64,000 bases of DNA, from NCBI RefSeq assembly GCF_031755915.1, contig NC_083388.1, forward strand, positions 5,649,501 to 5,713,500, written 5' to 3'. Origin of the DNA: Ziziphus jujuba (Eukaryota; Streptophyta; Magnoliopsida; Rosales; Rhamnaceae). Each line of letters starts with the position of its first letter. Within the stretch, counting starts at the first letter, position 1. The notes under the pieces are model-generated. The model was not told where the DNA came from. It was given only the letters and a program-made list of their open reading frames with translations, and ran no database searches. A program made the translations under genes and the position numbers. This document shows positions 29,881 through 43,936 of the stretch, piece by piece.

Positions 29881-31013
29881 TTAACTTCTCCCTAAAATGC
29901 CATCTTTCCAAAGAACATTCTTCCCATTGGTACTTTTATTGCTGGGCGACTCTAAGAAACTCATTCAGGGCATCTGTACCTTATCATAATAGTCTTGGTA
30001 GTTTGTTACTTGATATGTGTAAATTAAGAAAGGGATGTGGTTCTTCATTTATATGATGCAAATAATGTTGTACTTTTAAGGAAACAACAGTCACCATACA
30101 TACAAATATGATTTGCTTATTTTGCCAACAACCAACAAGCCCGTTGAATTTGCTAGTGAAGTTCAACATAAATAGAGCGGTTTTGCTAAATTTTTTAACC
30201 CATATTTTGCAACTAATTAGCATTTATTTACATGCCTACTGATTAGAACATATATGTAGGTCCTTCAAACTGTTTCATCTAACCCTGCGTTTGTTATCCT
30301 CAAGAACACATCCTTTGCGCTTATCCATAAAACAAAGTAACAAACCTTAACCCAATCTTTCTTACATGATTTTTCATTTTTTTAGCATAAAATAATAAAA
30401 CTTGGACATCATATCTATATATATATACACACACACACACAAACGGTGATATTTTATAGAAGGTATTTCTCCATATCAAGGACATGTAAATTTACGTTAT
30501 CAAAATATGTGGACAGGAAACTATCAATCCCTGCGTCACAAAATTAAAAGATTGGAAAAGACTGGTATTAAAGCCGGAGGCAAAAGAGGAGAATTCATTT
30601 TTGGTTGAAACTCTACGAAAGCCAAAGACACATTCGACATAGATTCAAGTAAATTAGCTTCTTCAATTGCAAATGATAATATTTTACAGATATATACATA
30701 TAAATATGATCCATGTTACAACCTTGTTGCTACAATCAACAGGATGATACATATGCCCCTCAGATTGCACTGTTAAACCATCTACCAATTACACAAAGAA
30801 CTAAATATGACATGACTCCTAGCAACCCCAACCCCCTTATCCCCTCCCCCATCAAAAAATTTAAAATAAAAGGGCGACTTTTGAAGTAAAAGAAAGAAGG
30901 AAAAAAAAAAAAAAAAATCTAATGTAGAAAAAATAATAAACACCAAGCACCTGCCAAACTATGCACTAAGGCGTTTTCAACTTGTATCTGTCTGCCTTTT
31001 CCTATGTAAGAGT
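29881..31013. other. convergent intergenic region between BGLU3 and SYN4
   Basis: Shared 3' flanks of the two genes (1.1 kb), matching 20,290-21,418 closely. A short TA/CA microsatellite lies at about 30,415-30,440. No gene seen. Opposite-strand transcripts end here, so overlapping 3' UTRs are possible. Confidence 0.6.
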
Positions 31014-34000
31014 TCAGAAGTCTGATTTCATGAGCTTTATTTTTGGCTTTATACTAATATTGTCAAAGGGCTTCGGCTGTTCTACGTGGATGTAATCTCT
31101 GGTCTTTAGAACCTGAAAAATGATGAATTTTACATCATCAACACATGGAACTTTCAAAGAAACAGGGCAGAGATAAGATAATGGACATATACAAAGAGAG
31201 TTTGAAGCCCTTGATAAAATTCCCAACAATGAACATACCAAAGTTTCAAAGAACATCCTTGATGCTTCCTTACGAGTTTTACCAGCTATTAAGTTGTCCA
31301 TTGGGAGAACCTTTCTTCCATGCACCGCTTCTTTATCAAATAAAATTTGGAGATATTTGGCTACAGCTCTATGAAAATGAGGAGCACCAAGAAGTTGTTA
31401 AAAGGGAGTGGTAAAAATTTATGAAAATAAATGATATCCATTGACAACCAGAATGTAAAATACAAAAGAGAACTAGTCATATGCTATAACCTGATGAACA
31501 TAACAAGAAGATTGCAGGTTCCTTGGAAGAAAATAAACCATAATTCTAATGATTTTAACTAAACTTGTGGCCCACGACAATCAGACTGCTAAATCATTTA
31601 AGATCAGTACTGAAGAACTGCCACGCTTCAGTTTGTCAAGGGTGAACGGAAGAGCAAATTGATACATGACTCAAAAAAGAAAAATGAAAAATAAAAGAAC
31701 AAAGACCACCAGCAGAACCTCAACACACTGTTCATTTGGTATTGCATTCAGAACTTTGAGACCAGAAGGAAAATGTGATTATCAAACCCAACTTATGCAG
31801 ACAGGTAGAGTAAACAAAGCATACACACCTGGTCCGAGAGGACCATCCACTGTTCTCAAGCAGACGAGTATCCTCAGCAGGCAAATTATCATCATCATCT
31901 TCAGCCATTTCATCATCATCTACGTTCAAAAATTCTACAGGCGGAAAATTGAAAAAAAAAAAAAAAAAAAAAAAAGAAGAAGAAACTATTATCCAGGGAA
32001 CTACATAGCACATGCACCAGCACTAAGAAGTGCCTTGATTTATGCTGAAGTGAGAAAAAGAAGCCAAATGTGGCATGGATAAAACAGCTAGAGAGGACAT
32101 TTCAACAAAGATACAAGAATACAGCTCCAGATGATCAGCTGAAAATAAGTCAAAGCAAAAAATATAAAGCAGTACGCAATGTACTTATTTCATTTAAAAG
32201 TAAAAAGGAAAAGAAAAATGAAGAAGATAATAAGAGTACTGCCATGTGTGTGTGAGAGAGGGAGATTTTAGAAGTTTAATTATTTTAGGGCATTTTTGTA
32301 TTTAGCAACTTAGGGTTGTTTCATCTAGTTTTGTCCCAAACTAAGAAGTGAAAATGAGTAAAAACATTGTTCGCCGGTGTAACCATCTATGCTCCCTCTA
32401 TACATTCTTCTTTCTTCTTCTTTATTTCAACAATATATAAATATCTATATACAAAGACACACACACGAGCACATAGCACATGCGTATGCATGTCTTACCA
32501 CCTAGTGAACAATCCACATTAATATAAAGTCCAAAGATATTAAATAGTAGGAAGAAGATAAAAATTTCAAATGAAAAGTAAGTAGAGCAAAAGCATAGAA
32601 GTGAACCTGTATCATTTCCAAAAGTGACATCTTCAAAATCCTGTATAATTTAGCAAAGAGATAAGAGTTACAGCATGCATCAGGATCTTAAAGAGAGTTT
32701 TCACGTCTAACTAAACAAGAGAGAGGAGAGATAATGACTTGTTGCAGCAAATAGTGGATTATCTATACAGCATAAAAAATATCAAATATTAATTACAGAA
32801 ACTACATATTTGTACGTCACAGAGGTGCAGAAGTACATAAATATGGCGAAGGTAAAGTAGAAAAGATAGCTAAGTATCATTTCTAGCCAGCCACGGAAAG
32901 GAGAAACAAATGTATTTCTCTTGTCATCAAAATGGAGAAACAATATCACCAAGATTTTCTTACCGGATAAGAAGAAAGAAACAACAAAATCCCCAACCAA
33001 AAAGAGAAATGTATGTGACATAACATTGGAACTAAATAAAATCTCATAAAAGGTGGCAAACCAAAAACTTACACGACAATCCTCTACACGGTCGGCAGTG
33101 ATCTCTACATCCATGACACTCTGTGGATCAGCTTCCTGACCGCCTGCATTTTCTCCATCATTTGAAGATGGATTTTTTAAATCCACAACAAGTTCTGAGG
33201 AAAATGCAGAATCCCCTTTTGCTTTTTCACCATGCATACAAGTAGAGCTCAGATCCTTGTCTTCACACCCCAAGTCTGATGCCAGGACTTCATCCTCATT
33301 CATAAGACCCAGATTATCATTTTCAATTTGTTCGGCAGGCTCATCCCCATTTACAAAAGTCGTACTATTATATCCACCAGTTTCCAATGCTGCCACTGTC
33401 AGGGAGACATCTGCATTGTTACTATGCTCAGGAAAATCTGTCTGAAGATCTACTCCAATTTCAGCAGTATTTCCAATTTCTACAGCATTGACTCCCTCAC
33501 CATTACTTATGTTCACTATTGATGCATCCTCCTCAACAGGTTGAGGTTCAAATTTTCCTGGTGACATGCATGACATATCTATCTGCAATGAAGCATCTAC
33601 ATCATCAATTTTATCCACAAGACTTGGTTGCACAATGTCTGCTGGCATGTTACTAAAATCAGCTGAAACAGGATCAGTCAGGAAAGACGCCTCAAGCCCA
33701 TCAACAGAGCGATTTGCTGCATCAGCAGCTTCATCATTTTCTCCTTCAATTCTCTCAATATTTTCTCCTTCAATTCTTATTTCAGCTGTCTCTCCCACGG
33801 TTTCATGTTCAGATCTCAATTTATGATCTTCAGCATTCTGACTCTGAGTCTGAATGGGAACATCAGCGGACGGAACTTCTGTCTTACTTCTCATTACCAC
33901 AGAAGATTCAAAATCCTTCAGTACTTCAACAGAAGCATTATCTGGATCATTCTCTAAAACCGTGGTTCTACTAAGATCAAATGTTCCGCTGTGCAAATAT

Positions 34001-37000
34001 ATCAGTGCTCCTGACATTCCTGTACAAGATATGAAAACCATCTCAGCAAGCTTCTTAAGGTATTTAGTTAAACTCTTTTAACACAAGCAGATGCATATTG
34101 CTTCAAAAGAATAAAATGAAAGGACCGAGAAAAATAGTACGAACACAAAACAATCAAAATTTCCCAAGTACAGACAACCATAATGAGTCACTACATCCTA
34201 GAATATACACAACTAAACATATTCCCTGCAGTCTCGTTTCTTCCATTCTGACTGTAGAATATACACATCCTAGAAAAACACATTAATATGCAGTTTTCTT
34301 TTTCTTTTTCTCTTTTTTTTTTTTTTTCCCCCCTAATCTTCCATATTCTACATCTAGGAGGAAGAGCATTAATTTTTAATTCATTTTTCAAAAACACCAC
34401 CCTCCCTTGTAAACAAATTATAGGTCAGGGATTAAATTTCCACCATAATTAACTTACCAGTAAAGATGGGTTCACTGAAAATCTCTTCTTCAAGGAATTG
34501 TCTCTGAATCATTGAAATTTCTGGGCGAGTACACGGGGCCTTCTTTCGCATGCGACGTATATCTTCAGTATTTGTCAACTGTTGGCGTATTGTACTTCAC
34601 AACAAAAGCAAGCAAGTTCATTAGTGTTTCACAACAAGAAACATATTTCCATCTAGCATTATTAGCAATTTACAAAAAAGGCAGGCACGAACACACACAA
34701 TGTTCTCTTGAAATCATTTGTCAAGTCAATTTCTTACCATATACCAACTTAAGGCTTTTAGGAAAATCACTGGCTTAACAAACTATCACTGGCTTAACAA
34801 ACTACTCGATCGATAACTGTTCAAATGAAAAGAAAAGAAAAGCCTAAAAAAGTAATGAGCATGAAAACCATCACATACTCGCCATGCAAAACCATCATAT
34901 CGTCCATAAGCACTTTCCTCTTTGAAGCACTAGCCCGTGAAGCAGATCGCAAGCGTTTTGTGGATATTATTTCAGGCACCGGTGGAGTAGGCTTCAGTTT
35001 CAAAACTGATGATTTTCTTCCAACTGGAACAATATGAAATAAATTCAGTCACAAATGACCAAATTAAACTCCACTCACTGACACTTACAAGATCCATCAA
35101 CTCCAACCACTAATCTCAACAATGGAATGAACAAATAACAATCATTAAGAAATCACCATTTTGATACCTAATATAGAAGACAACAAATCATCATCATCAG
35201 GAACAGATTCAGCAGTTCTCCTCAATTTGCTCACACCAAATGATTCACCCGAGTTTAGACTATGCTCTGTTAGAGTACTCTCTGTGAAGCTACGTTTTTT
35301 TCCTGACATGTTTGTGATCCCAGCATCAGCCACATTACCCCCTGTTGGGCCTTCTGTGACAGGAGTAGAGTCCACCAGCAAATCATGTGGCTTATGTGTC
35401 AGCCCTTCTGATACTGCAAGCAGCTTCTCAGGTGCAGGCAACTCCAAAGTGGCAGACCTATCCAAATTTTCCAACTGATTATCACAGGACGCTGCATTAT
35501 CCATTTCTTCATTCAACTTCCTGCAATCATCTGGAGTCACTCCACATAAAGCAGATTCTGAAATCTGATTTTTTTCTGAGACTGGTTTTGTAGCATCAAT
35601 TGTATGGCTATCTTCACCTAAAAAAAATTAGGGATTAGTAATAAAAACAAAATGCATATATTTATGTTGACAAGGTTGCATGTCAAAGGAAAATCCAAAA
35701 AAATGGATTACATTCTCCCCTTTGGATGTCTCCAATGATTTTGGTCAAACAGCCTCAGATGGTAAGTTGCAAGGAACTACAGAATTTTTACCTCCAAGAG
35801 GTGACATAGCAATTTGTCCCTTAGAGTTGCAAGCACGAAGTGCAGGCATGTCACTGGAGACCATGTCTTCATGAGTAAGAGGGTTGAAAGTCTCAGTATC
35901 ATTTGGCTCTTGACATGCCCGAGTTTCAACGTTTACAACCTCAGGTCTTCCTGGCGATTCCGGCGGACATATAACATTTGATGCCAATTCGTTGGTAGGG
36001 GAGCGTGATTCTCCTTTATCATTAGCAATATCATGGCCAGTTTGTGCTTCAAAGTCAATTGAACCAGTTCTACGACCAGAGTCCTCCAGTTCAGTGGTGA
36101 CCTGGGAGCAACTAGGGGATTCTGCACATCTTACATCCATTTGTTCTATAGGGACTGTAGTTGGTTCATTGTTTATTAAGACACCATTTTGTTTATCTTC
36201 CATCCTGCCCAGACCATCCAAGGTACTGAAGGTCCCGTTTAAAGATTCTGTTACGTAAGTAGATTTAACATGCTCAACTGAAACTGGTGAGAGTGAAGAT
36301 GTTGAAAGGCCATTATCTGGTAAGATGTTATCTGTAGTAACTCCTATAGTTGATAAATATTCTTGTGGCTTTGCTTGTTTGCTCTCCATGTCACCTAAAA
36401 GGTAACCATTATCCTCAGTATGCATGCCCATAACGGTGTCATCGTTTACATTCTTCTGCAAAAACCATTCTGCATTATTCTCATGATGGGGATCTGACTT
36501 GTTAGTAGGATTTTCTGTGCACTCCACGGCTGCTGAATCTGTTAAACTATGGTCTTTAGATTCCAAATTGTCATCATGGACCAGATCCCCCTGTATGGTA
36601 GACAGGTTTGGCTCGTCCTCTAGTCCAGGAGAAGATGGTAAATGAGCAAACTCAACAGCTTCTTTATTTGCAGCTAGGATTTCATTCTGTTACCAAAGAA
36701 TATTCAATAAAAGGAGGTAGTTATCACATTTAAATCTAAATTTTGATAAAAACTGATATGGATCATGAGAAATTAATTTGCCTATCTGTAAATTTTCAGT
36801 TTTGCTTATTTAGGAACCAAGTTGATTTTGAAATTAGGGTTTTGTTTAGTTTGAGGAGTTCTACTAGGGTTTCCTGGTTGGCTTCTGTACCTTGTTGATT
36901 TGGACTACCTATTACACTAACAGGCTTAACGTCACCTAGTTGCTAAAGCCAGTTACTGAATGAATGATAAACTTCTTATTTTCTAACCCTCATTGTTCTC

Positions 37001-40000
37001 TCTATTTTTCTCTTTGTTCTGCCATTCTCTTCTCTCTCCGTCTGCTTTTCTTTCCCTTTCCAAAACCCTCCTCAACCCACTCATAAAAGAAGAAAACACG
37101 CATACAGGATATGGGGGAAAAGCATGAAATATTTATAGTATAATCAACCTGGCTTTCAACACCATTGATTTGCATGGTTGCTGAAGTTCTAGATATCCCC
37201 TCATGAGCTTCATCCTTTGTCAAAGGGGTCATTGGCTGAACAGAAGCATCTGGATCAGCACTGCAATTAAAGAAAGTAATTAAGGTACGTCACAAAATTC
37301 ATGGCGTTCTAAATGGTTTTCACAGATCAAACAGCATAAACATCAGTCAGCGGCAAAAACCATGGCAAACAAGTTGAAGAAGAACAAGTTAAAACTCAGC
37401 TCTTCTTGTCAAAACGTTTTCAGCGAGATACAAAAAGCCACATGCACAAGCAAGTACGTTACACTGCCATCTAACTTAGACAACTAAAATTGGCCTAAAA
37501 GAGTAGAAACTAGATGAACAAGTTAAGTTACCTACCAGGGAGGAAACCACAGTAACAACATAGAAACAGACAAAACGAAACTCCAAAGTCTAGATGAACA
37601 TTACCAAACATGAATTTTGAATAGATGTGGTCTGCCAGATCGCAACTTATCAAAATTAGTTATAGTTGGAGCTCAATATCCCAATTTAATCCTGAAGCTA
37701 AGAAACTTCTATCATTTTAAGAACATCAGATAAGTCCAGCCATTAACAACTTTTAGCCTTTAACATTGACATACAACCACATAAAATTAGCACCATTGTC
37801 ATTCAAGAAAAAAAATAATATAACTACTAGGCGGCATATTCATGCTTTTCAACAATCATGAAAAGAAATTGAGAGATAAAGAGATAAACAAGCTTACTCT
37901 GCAATTTCATCATTCCCTCGGGCTGCTAGCTTACCTAAGAACAAATCCTGTTTCACATCATTCAAGAAAGGTAAGAGAACCTTCTATAACTAACCAACAA
38001 TGAAAAAAATAATAATAATAAATAAAAAGAAAAGGGGACAGTGAGAGGCTAGAGAAGCAACACAACCAAAGCAGGGGCAAATTTAAGCAAAGACATCAGC
38101 ATTCAGGTGCTCTTAAAATTTTCATGCGAATCAGACAAGTTTTCACGGTACTCCACGGTCAATTAGAAACCAACCCAGCATATTTACAGTTGTGCACATA
38201 TATTTTATGCCTCACTAATCAAACCGAACTGAAAATCCTTTCAAATGCTAAACCAATATATAAGTTCAGTTGCTCAAAGCCAGGTGAGTGACAGAGTCAG
38301 AAATAAAGTTGAAACATCATTTTGTATGCCTCATAGACCATAGAATTCCCCATAAAATTTGGACGAGTTTGACAATTTAACTGAGACCAAGTCATCATAA
38401 ACCTTGTACAATTTATAAGAGCCTCCACTCATAGTTTAACGGAACCCTCAAAACAACCTTTAAGTAATCTAGATCTACCTGTTTGTTCTGGCAGAATAAA
38501 CAGAACTATGAAAAAAGTTTATTTAAGAACCATAAAGTACAAATGCCAAAAGGTCTTATTTTTCCTTTTTAATGGAAGAATTCCAAGGAGCCTAAAAGTT
38601 AAATCACCAAATCAACATGATAACCAACCAAAAAAAAAAAAAAAAAAAAAGCATTCAATTTGAAGGTTTACTAACAGGTAACTGCAAATCGTTTACAGAA
38701 AAGTTACCTCATCAAGGTCCAAACCAATTTGAGAAGCATCACCATCACCAAACCGCTCTGTGAACACAAAATGAAATATTCAAGATTTAATTTTACTAGG
38801 TACATGACCATGAATATTTTACTAAATTTATTTCTCAAAGCAAACAAAAAGCTAGGCATGAAAAGAGTACTAACCATCCAATCCAAACTGAGATGTGGAG
38901 TAAACCACACCCTCCATGGTGTCTTGTAGTGTAATCTGTTCTCTTGTACTGACATGATGATCAACATAATTACTGCAACAAAATCAGTGATTAATAAGAA
39001 ATGAATTTTCTACTCAAGCATAGCTACTATACGACAATTTAAGAATCCATTGAAAATATGTTGAAACCAACCCCTGAAAAATTTCATTATCAGGCAGCTC
39101 AAAATCATCAAGATCAAAAGTCTCTGGCAAGGTGATGGAATGATAAGGTGCAGTAGATTCTTCTGGAGGTAAATCAACTGCAGTAGAGCGAAATGCTTGC
39201 TTTATCTTTAGCAAAGCCTCACTGCAATCATCAAAAAGGTAATTCACCTTTCTAGAATATATCCTCACCACACCAAGTAAAAGATGGCTGGACAATCGGA
39301 GTGCTATTGGAACATCAGGGAAAAGAATTGAATCTGTTCCCAAAAAAAAAAAACATATAGATTAGATTAGCAGATAGAAAGAGTATCACCAAAATCAACA
39401 TTATAAAAGAAGAAAAATTGAGAAGGCAAGTGCCAGATAATATACATGGTACCAACTAAAGTTTTTTGTCATGAAAGATTTTCCAACAAAAGAAATTAAA
39501 AATGCACTTCAGAAATGCAAAACGTTTCACAATGCCAATGATGAAATATCTCAATTCCAAGAACCTGAGTTACCTGCTTTTCGAGTCCTGGTGTTATCTG
39601 TTTCTATAGATTCTATATGCAATCTATTGGACAATGACATTTAGCTTGTACATGCTGCTTCAACTGTTTAGTGAGCCTAATCTTTTGTTAAATTCCTCTT
39701 GTATATTACTCTTTGTTCAATGGAATTATTCCAATTTATTATCATTGTAAATACCAATGGTGGAGATAATCCCCCTTTCAACGACTGAGAATAGCTATCA
39801 AAAGAAGATGCACAAGGAAAAATTTTGGAAGTTCCCAATAAAGTAAGAAAAACAATTTTTTAGCAACTCCTACAGGTAACCAATTGCAACATGATTGTTT
39901 ATTGGAATCTATCAGACCTCTCAAAAACAAAAAAACAATATTATATTAAATCTATTATTAACTAATTAACCTAGTTAATTAGCTACTTTAATTTCTATTT

Positions 40001-41169
40001 AGTTTGTATCATTCTTGATGGAAATCTCAGATTCCAAGTTAAAGGTTAATTCAGTATTAGGAAAATGCCAGTTCACTAGGAAATTGATACTCTAAATTTG
40101 TAAACTTTTTAAGGAAAACAATATTCCCAAAATAACTGGCCTGTTTTCCATTTAAATCTTTTTAAGACTTTTTTACCCTCGTTAAATGACAACAAAGTAT
40201 TCTCTACATGTAAATCTAATTTTTTCTATCACATCCGCAGCACATACCAGATACTGTTAATGGAAAATTATTATTGGAAGCTAATTCTTTACAAATTACT
40301 TCCAATACGAAGGAAGGATGGGATAAACTTTCACCATTGCTAAAAGCTTAAATTAAATTAAGCTCAAATTGTAATATTTTCCCGTATCCTATTTCTATTT
40401 GGGAACCAAGCATCCAAAGAAAATGTTGGAGAAAGAAACAGGAAAACCGAAAAAAAAAAAAAAAAAAAAAGGGAATTACATGGACACCAGATTTGGAGTT
40501 GGAATTTTCCCGCAATAGATATTGAAGCAATACTTTAAAAAAAAAAAATAATAATAATAATAATAATAATAAAGGTGCAATAACCACTGGAAGTTGTTCT
40601 ACCGACCACTACAAAGTATACACTAGTTAGACGGAATCGAAGAATGGAAAATGAAAAATTACGCTCTACTGAAACACAGAAAAATTTAAAAGAAAGAAAG
40701 AAAAAAACAAATTCTAAACGATGAACCTAATTTATTTTTCCTTTTTTTTTTTCTTTTTTTTTTTTGGGGGGTACCTCATGTACATTAAATTTATTTGTAT
40801 TTGCAATATTACGTAACAGTAATAACGTTCAAATTATTGAAGCAACTGTGCCCAATTCATGCGGTGGCCCTATTAAAGACTAAATTTTACACCTCTCGAA
40901 AAATTTAAAGCCACAATAGTAAAATTAAAAAAGCTGAAAGATTCTACTAATTTTTTTTTTGTTTTCTTTTCTTCTAGTTCATGTTTGGCAAAGTCAAAAC
41001 ATAAAAATTTAGAACACACAAAGAGTAGAGAAATGAAAAACTAACCAACAGAGACTCCAATATCGGTGTCAGCCACCTGATTTTTCCGAAGCTTCCGCTC
41101 CAAATGCGCCGCTATCCATATAGTCCCAAGCGGACCTTTCTTGGCCAATATAAACTGAGAATAAAACAT
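31014..41169 (-). CDS. SYN4: cohesin alpha-kleisin, SYN4/RAD21-like (complete, about 1212 aa)
   Basis: Kleisin subunit of nuclear cohesin; it closes the SMC1-SMC3 ring and holds sister chromatids together. Fifteen coding exons (minus strand order): 41169-41046, 39333-39072, 38972-38875, 38757-38708, 37947-37898, 37260-37149, 36686-35792, 35617-35168, 35023-34879, 34594-34458, 34019-33073, 32640-32607, 31934-31829, 31368-31239, 31112-31014. Phases agree throughout; total about 3639 nt. The N-terminal Rad21/Rec8 domain starts [18 protein letters not shown] and spans exons 1-2 (residues 1 to about 128, SMC3-binding). The long acidic, low-complexity middle is exons 6-11. The C-terminal winged helix (SMC1-binding) is exons 13-15, from SGWSSRTR to KLMKSDF. 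It is somewhat longer than Arabidopsis SYN4 (about 1030 aa), mostly in the disordered middle. Two truncated relics of it lie to the left. Exon 10 coordinates are uncertain by 1 nt. Confidence 0.95.
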
Positions 41170-41900
41170 CTCCCTATATACCACCCCACCTCACTTCCAC
41201 CAATTAAACCTTAGATTCATACAAAGAAAGTTTTGCTTTCAAAACCCTAAAGTTTTACAAACTCCACCTAAAGACCACTACCCAAATATACAAAGCTAAA
41301 AACTCAAGAGCTTTCTTGAATTACAACACAACAACAAATTTGGACGCAGATACTAACAAACTAGCTTCAACACCATCATTTTTCAGTACCCAAAGCAACG
41401 AAAACTTCAAATTCAACGAAAACTTACATCAAAACAACACAAAAAACCCTAATTTTTCCCATACAAGCATCTCTTATCTTCAAATTTCAACGCCCTCAAA
41501 CACAAGAGCCAGACAATCAAACGGAAAGGAGCTTCATTTCCAGCCGAATTCTAACAAATTATCAGTAAAAGGTCGATTGCGGAGACAAGCAGGTCGAAAA
41601 TGGAAGATTATTCAGCAAAAGGAAAAGAGTACTCCGGAGCTGAACTGGTAAGAACGGAGCAGAGTTCGAAACCCTAGACCGGAACTGGTGGTGGAGAAAT
41701 AAGAAAAAGCAAAGAAAAAAAGCGTTGAGATTTAGTCAGCGAGGAGGACTGAGTCGAGCGCGCAGCGAGTCAGAGATCGGAGCGAGTGGACTCGTCGATT
41801 CGGACAGAGACAGATAGGAAGAGGAAGAGGAAGAAGAGAGAGAGTGAGAGAGAGAGAGAGAGAAAAGGGGGAAAATTTTTTAGGGAAGTGAGGGAAAATT
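41170..41900 (-). promoter_or_regulatory. SYN4 leader and core promoter region
   Basis: Upstream of the SYN4 ATG the minus strand carries about 700 bp that is less AT-rich than its surroundings. It ends in a CT-rich tract (rich in GA on +, about 41,815-41,865), typical of plant 5' leaders near the transcription start. A 5'UTR intron is possible but I could not fix its borders. The plus-strand frame at 41,316-41,651 is an antisense shadow. Confidence 0.5.
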
Positions 41901-43936
41901 GGGAAGCGCCTTTGGGTTTTGGTTTTTAGATTTTGAAGAATTTTTCGAAGTTTGGTTGGATGTTAGTGTACGACTCGGGTGTTTGTCTGCTCTATTCTAC
42001 TTTCAAACTCTCTGAACTGGATTTTTTATTTTTTTATTTTTCTAACTACCACTACAAGTCTCCAATTTTTTCTCTATTTTGTCTTAAAATTTTTTTAAAA
42101 AAATAATAATCATCGAATTTATTTATTAACAGACAAAAAAAAAATTCATAAAATTATTTCATTATTACAAGTCCAAAAGAAATAATAAATTATATTGTCA
42201 GTTGAATACAACATCAATATATTTCATTAGCTATGTCCAATTAATTTACTTTTTCAGTTTTCTTTTATTTTTATTTTTTGAATAATTTGAATTTATTTGG
42301 TGAAATATTGTGTTAGTTTGCAATTTTTTTCATGATATAAAATATAATTTGTTTGTATATAGTTTTGACTTACCACGGGCTGTCTTTTTCTTTCTTTCTT
42401 TTATATATTTTTATCTTTAAAATAAAAATAAAAAAAAATTTAAGTTTTCTTCTGTTTATTTAGTTTTTTATTCGGCAGGTTTTTTGGGGTTTGATTTTAA
42501 CTTTTTGGTTTTCTGAATGACAAGAAAATTTATATTCTGTGTTGATTGTTGAATAACTTTATTGTATGTAACATGATTTTATGATCATTGATTTTTTTTT
42601 TTTTTTTTTGGTGGGACAGTCTAAGGGAATTAATTAGTTTAGGATAGTTTGAGATGTAGTATTTTTTATTTTTAATTATATTTGTTCAAATTTAAGGAGC
42701 TTCTGAAGCAAGATTTGACACGAAAGTCTATTTAATCCAATTTAATAAAAAAAATAAAATGTAAGGGATCGATATCTTATCTTATATATTACTTGACAAA
42801 TGAATAAAATAGTACTTTTGAATGAAACATATTAACATTAATTAGTTAGAAAAAGAAAAACAATACCACTATTTGACAAATGTCATTATCCTAGACACTC
42901 TACTAAAAGTACAAGTAAATTTAAACAGGCACGCCTTTATATCTAATTTGATAGTAAAATGGCAAATTTACCCTCGGTTGTGGGTCATAGAGAGATGTGT
43001 GCATGTAAAGAACTTTCCCTACCAAAAAGCTTCATATCCATACCAAGGAATTTGCCTTTTTATTTTATTTTATTTTTATTTTGTTATTATTTTTTATGGG
43101 TTTGTTGGTTTCTCTCTGAACTTGTACCAAACAGCTATGTTGTCTGGCATGTAGCAGCTTTGCCATGGTTTTTTGAGCTCGAAGATTTGTCTCTTGTTAA
43201 CTAATAACTGTGAAAATGTTTAGACTTTATCTTCTCTATTTTGGACTTAAAACTGTAATAAATCTAAACTTGAATCTCAACAATCATTAGCCACTTTTTA
43301 GCATATTATTAGACTGAATCATAAATACAAAGATATTTGAGGAGGATTTGTGATTTAGATGCTTTTCCATTCATTAATATCCACGGCACAAATCTCAAAA
43401 AGTTTAAAAATAAATGAAGCAGTAGACAGCAAACATAATTCAGAAAACGATAATCAAATCTTGAATGGTTCATTCAAGCAGGAAATTAGGATATTTTCCC
43501 CATTAATCCACTTACAGTCAATTTACAATCACCCCCAGACGCATCTTATGAATTATTGACAGTCATACCTTCTTCCTCTAAAATATTTTTACCACATAAT
43601 AATATACAGTAAGTTTTTAATAAAAATCTAGCATAATAGCATTGGTTTGTCTATTAGTGCAAGAATTTGATGTTCTTTCATGTATAATGCCCTTTCCATA
43701 ACTATAAAATTGATACATATGTTACCCTTTTTTTTGGTAGAAAGTTGATGATACCTGTTACCTACTGCTACAAAGAATCTCAATATATTTTCGCCCTCAT
43801 TTTCCTGCTTTTGTTCATTTTGAAAGGTATTGGGCTTGTAAACCAGCATCTTATAAAAAAAAAAATTAAAAAAAAAAAATGCAACAGATGCCCTAAAAAA
43901 GCAACTCAACCAAAAATCGTGAAATCACATCTTCTA
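41901..43936. other. intergenic DNA between LETM1 3' end and SYN4 5' end
   Basis: Two kb of AT-rich sequence with A/T runs (for example a T-run near 42,592-42,609). It contains the upstream region of SYN4 and the 3' UTR and terminator of LETM1, both transcribed leftward. No open frame of significance. Confidence 0.6.

Noticed and set aside
31666..32082. 138-codon plus-strand frame
   Set aside because: It overlaps SYN4 exon 13 and intron 12 in antisense and contains a Lys run from an A homopolymer.
33257..33974. Several plus-strand open frames of 60-86 codons
   Set aside because: They are complementary shadows of the large SYN4 exon 11, which is clearly coding on the minus strand.
34458..34594. 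Possible 1-nt deletion in SYN4 exon 10
   Set aside because: A first count gave 136 nt where 137 are needed. Re-reading the row near 34,441-34,500, and the position of neighbouring stops on the other strand, agree with 137 nt and an intact frame.
41316..41651. 111-codon plus-strand open frame upstream of SYN4
   Set aside because: It is antisense to the SYN4 leader, starts from a non-ATG codon, is Asn/Thr-rich because of base composition, and has no recognisable motif.
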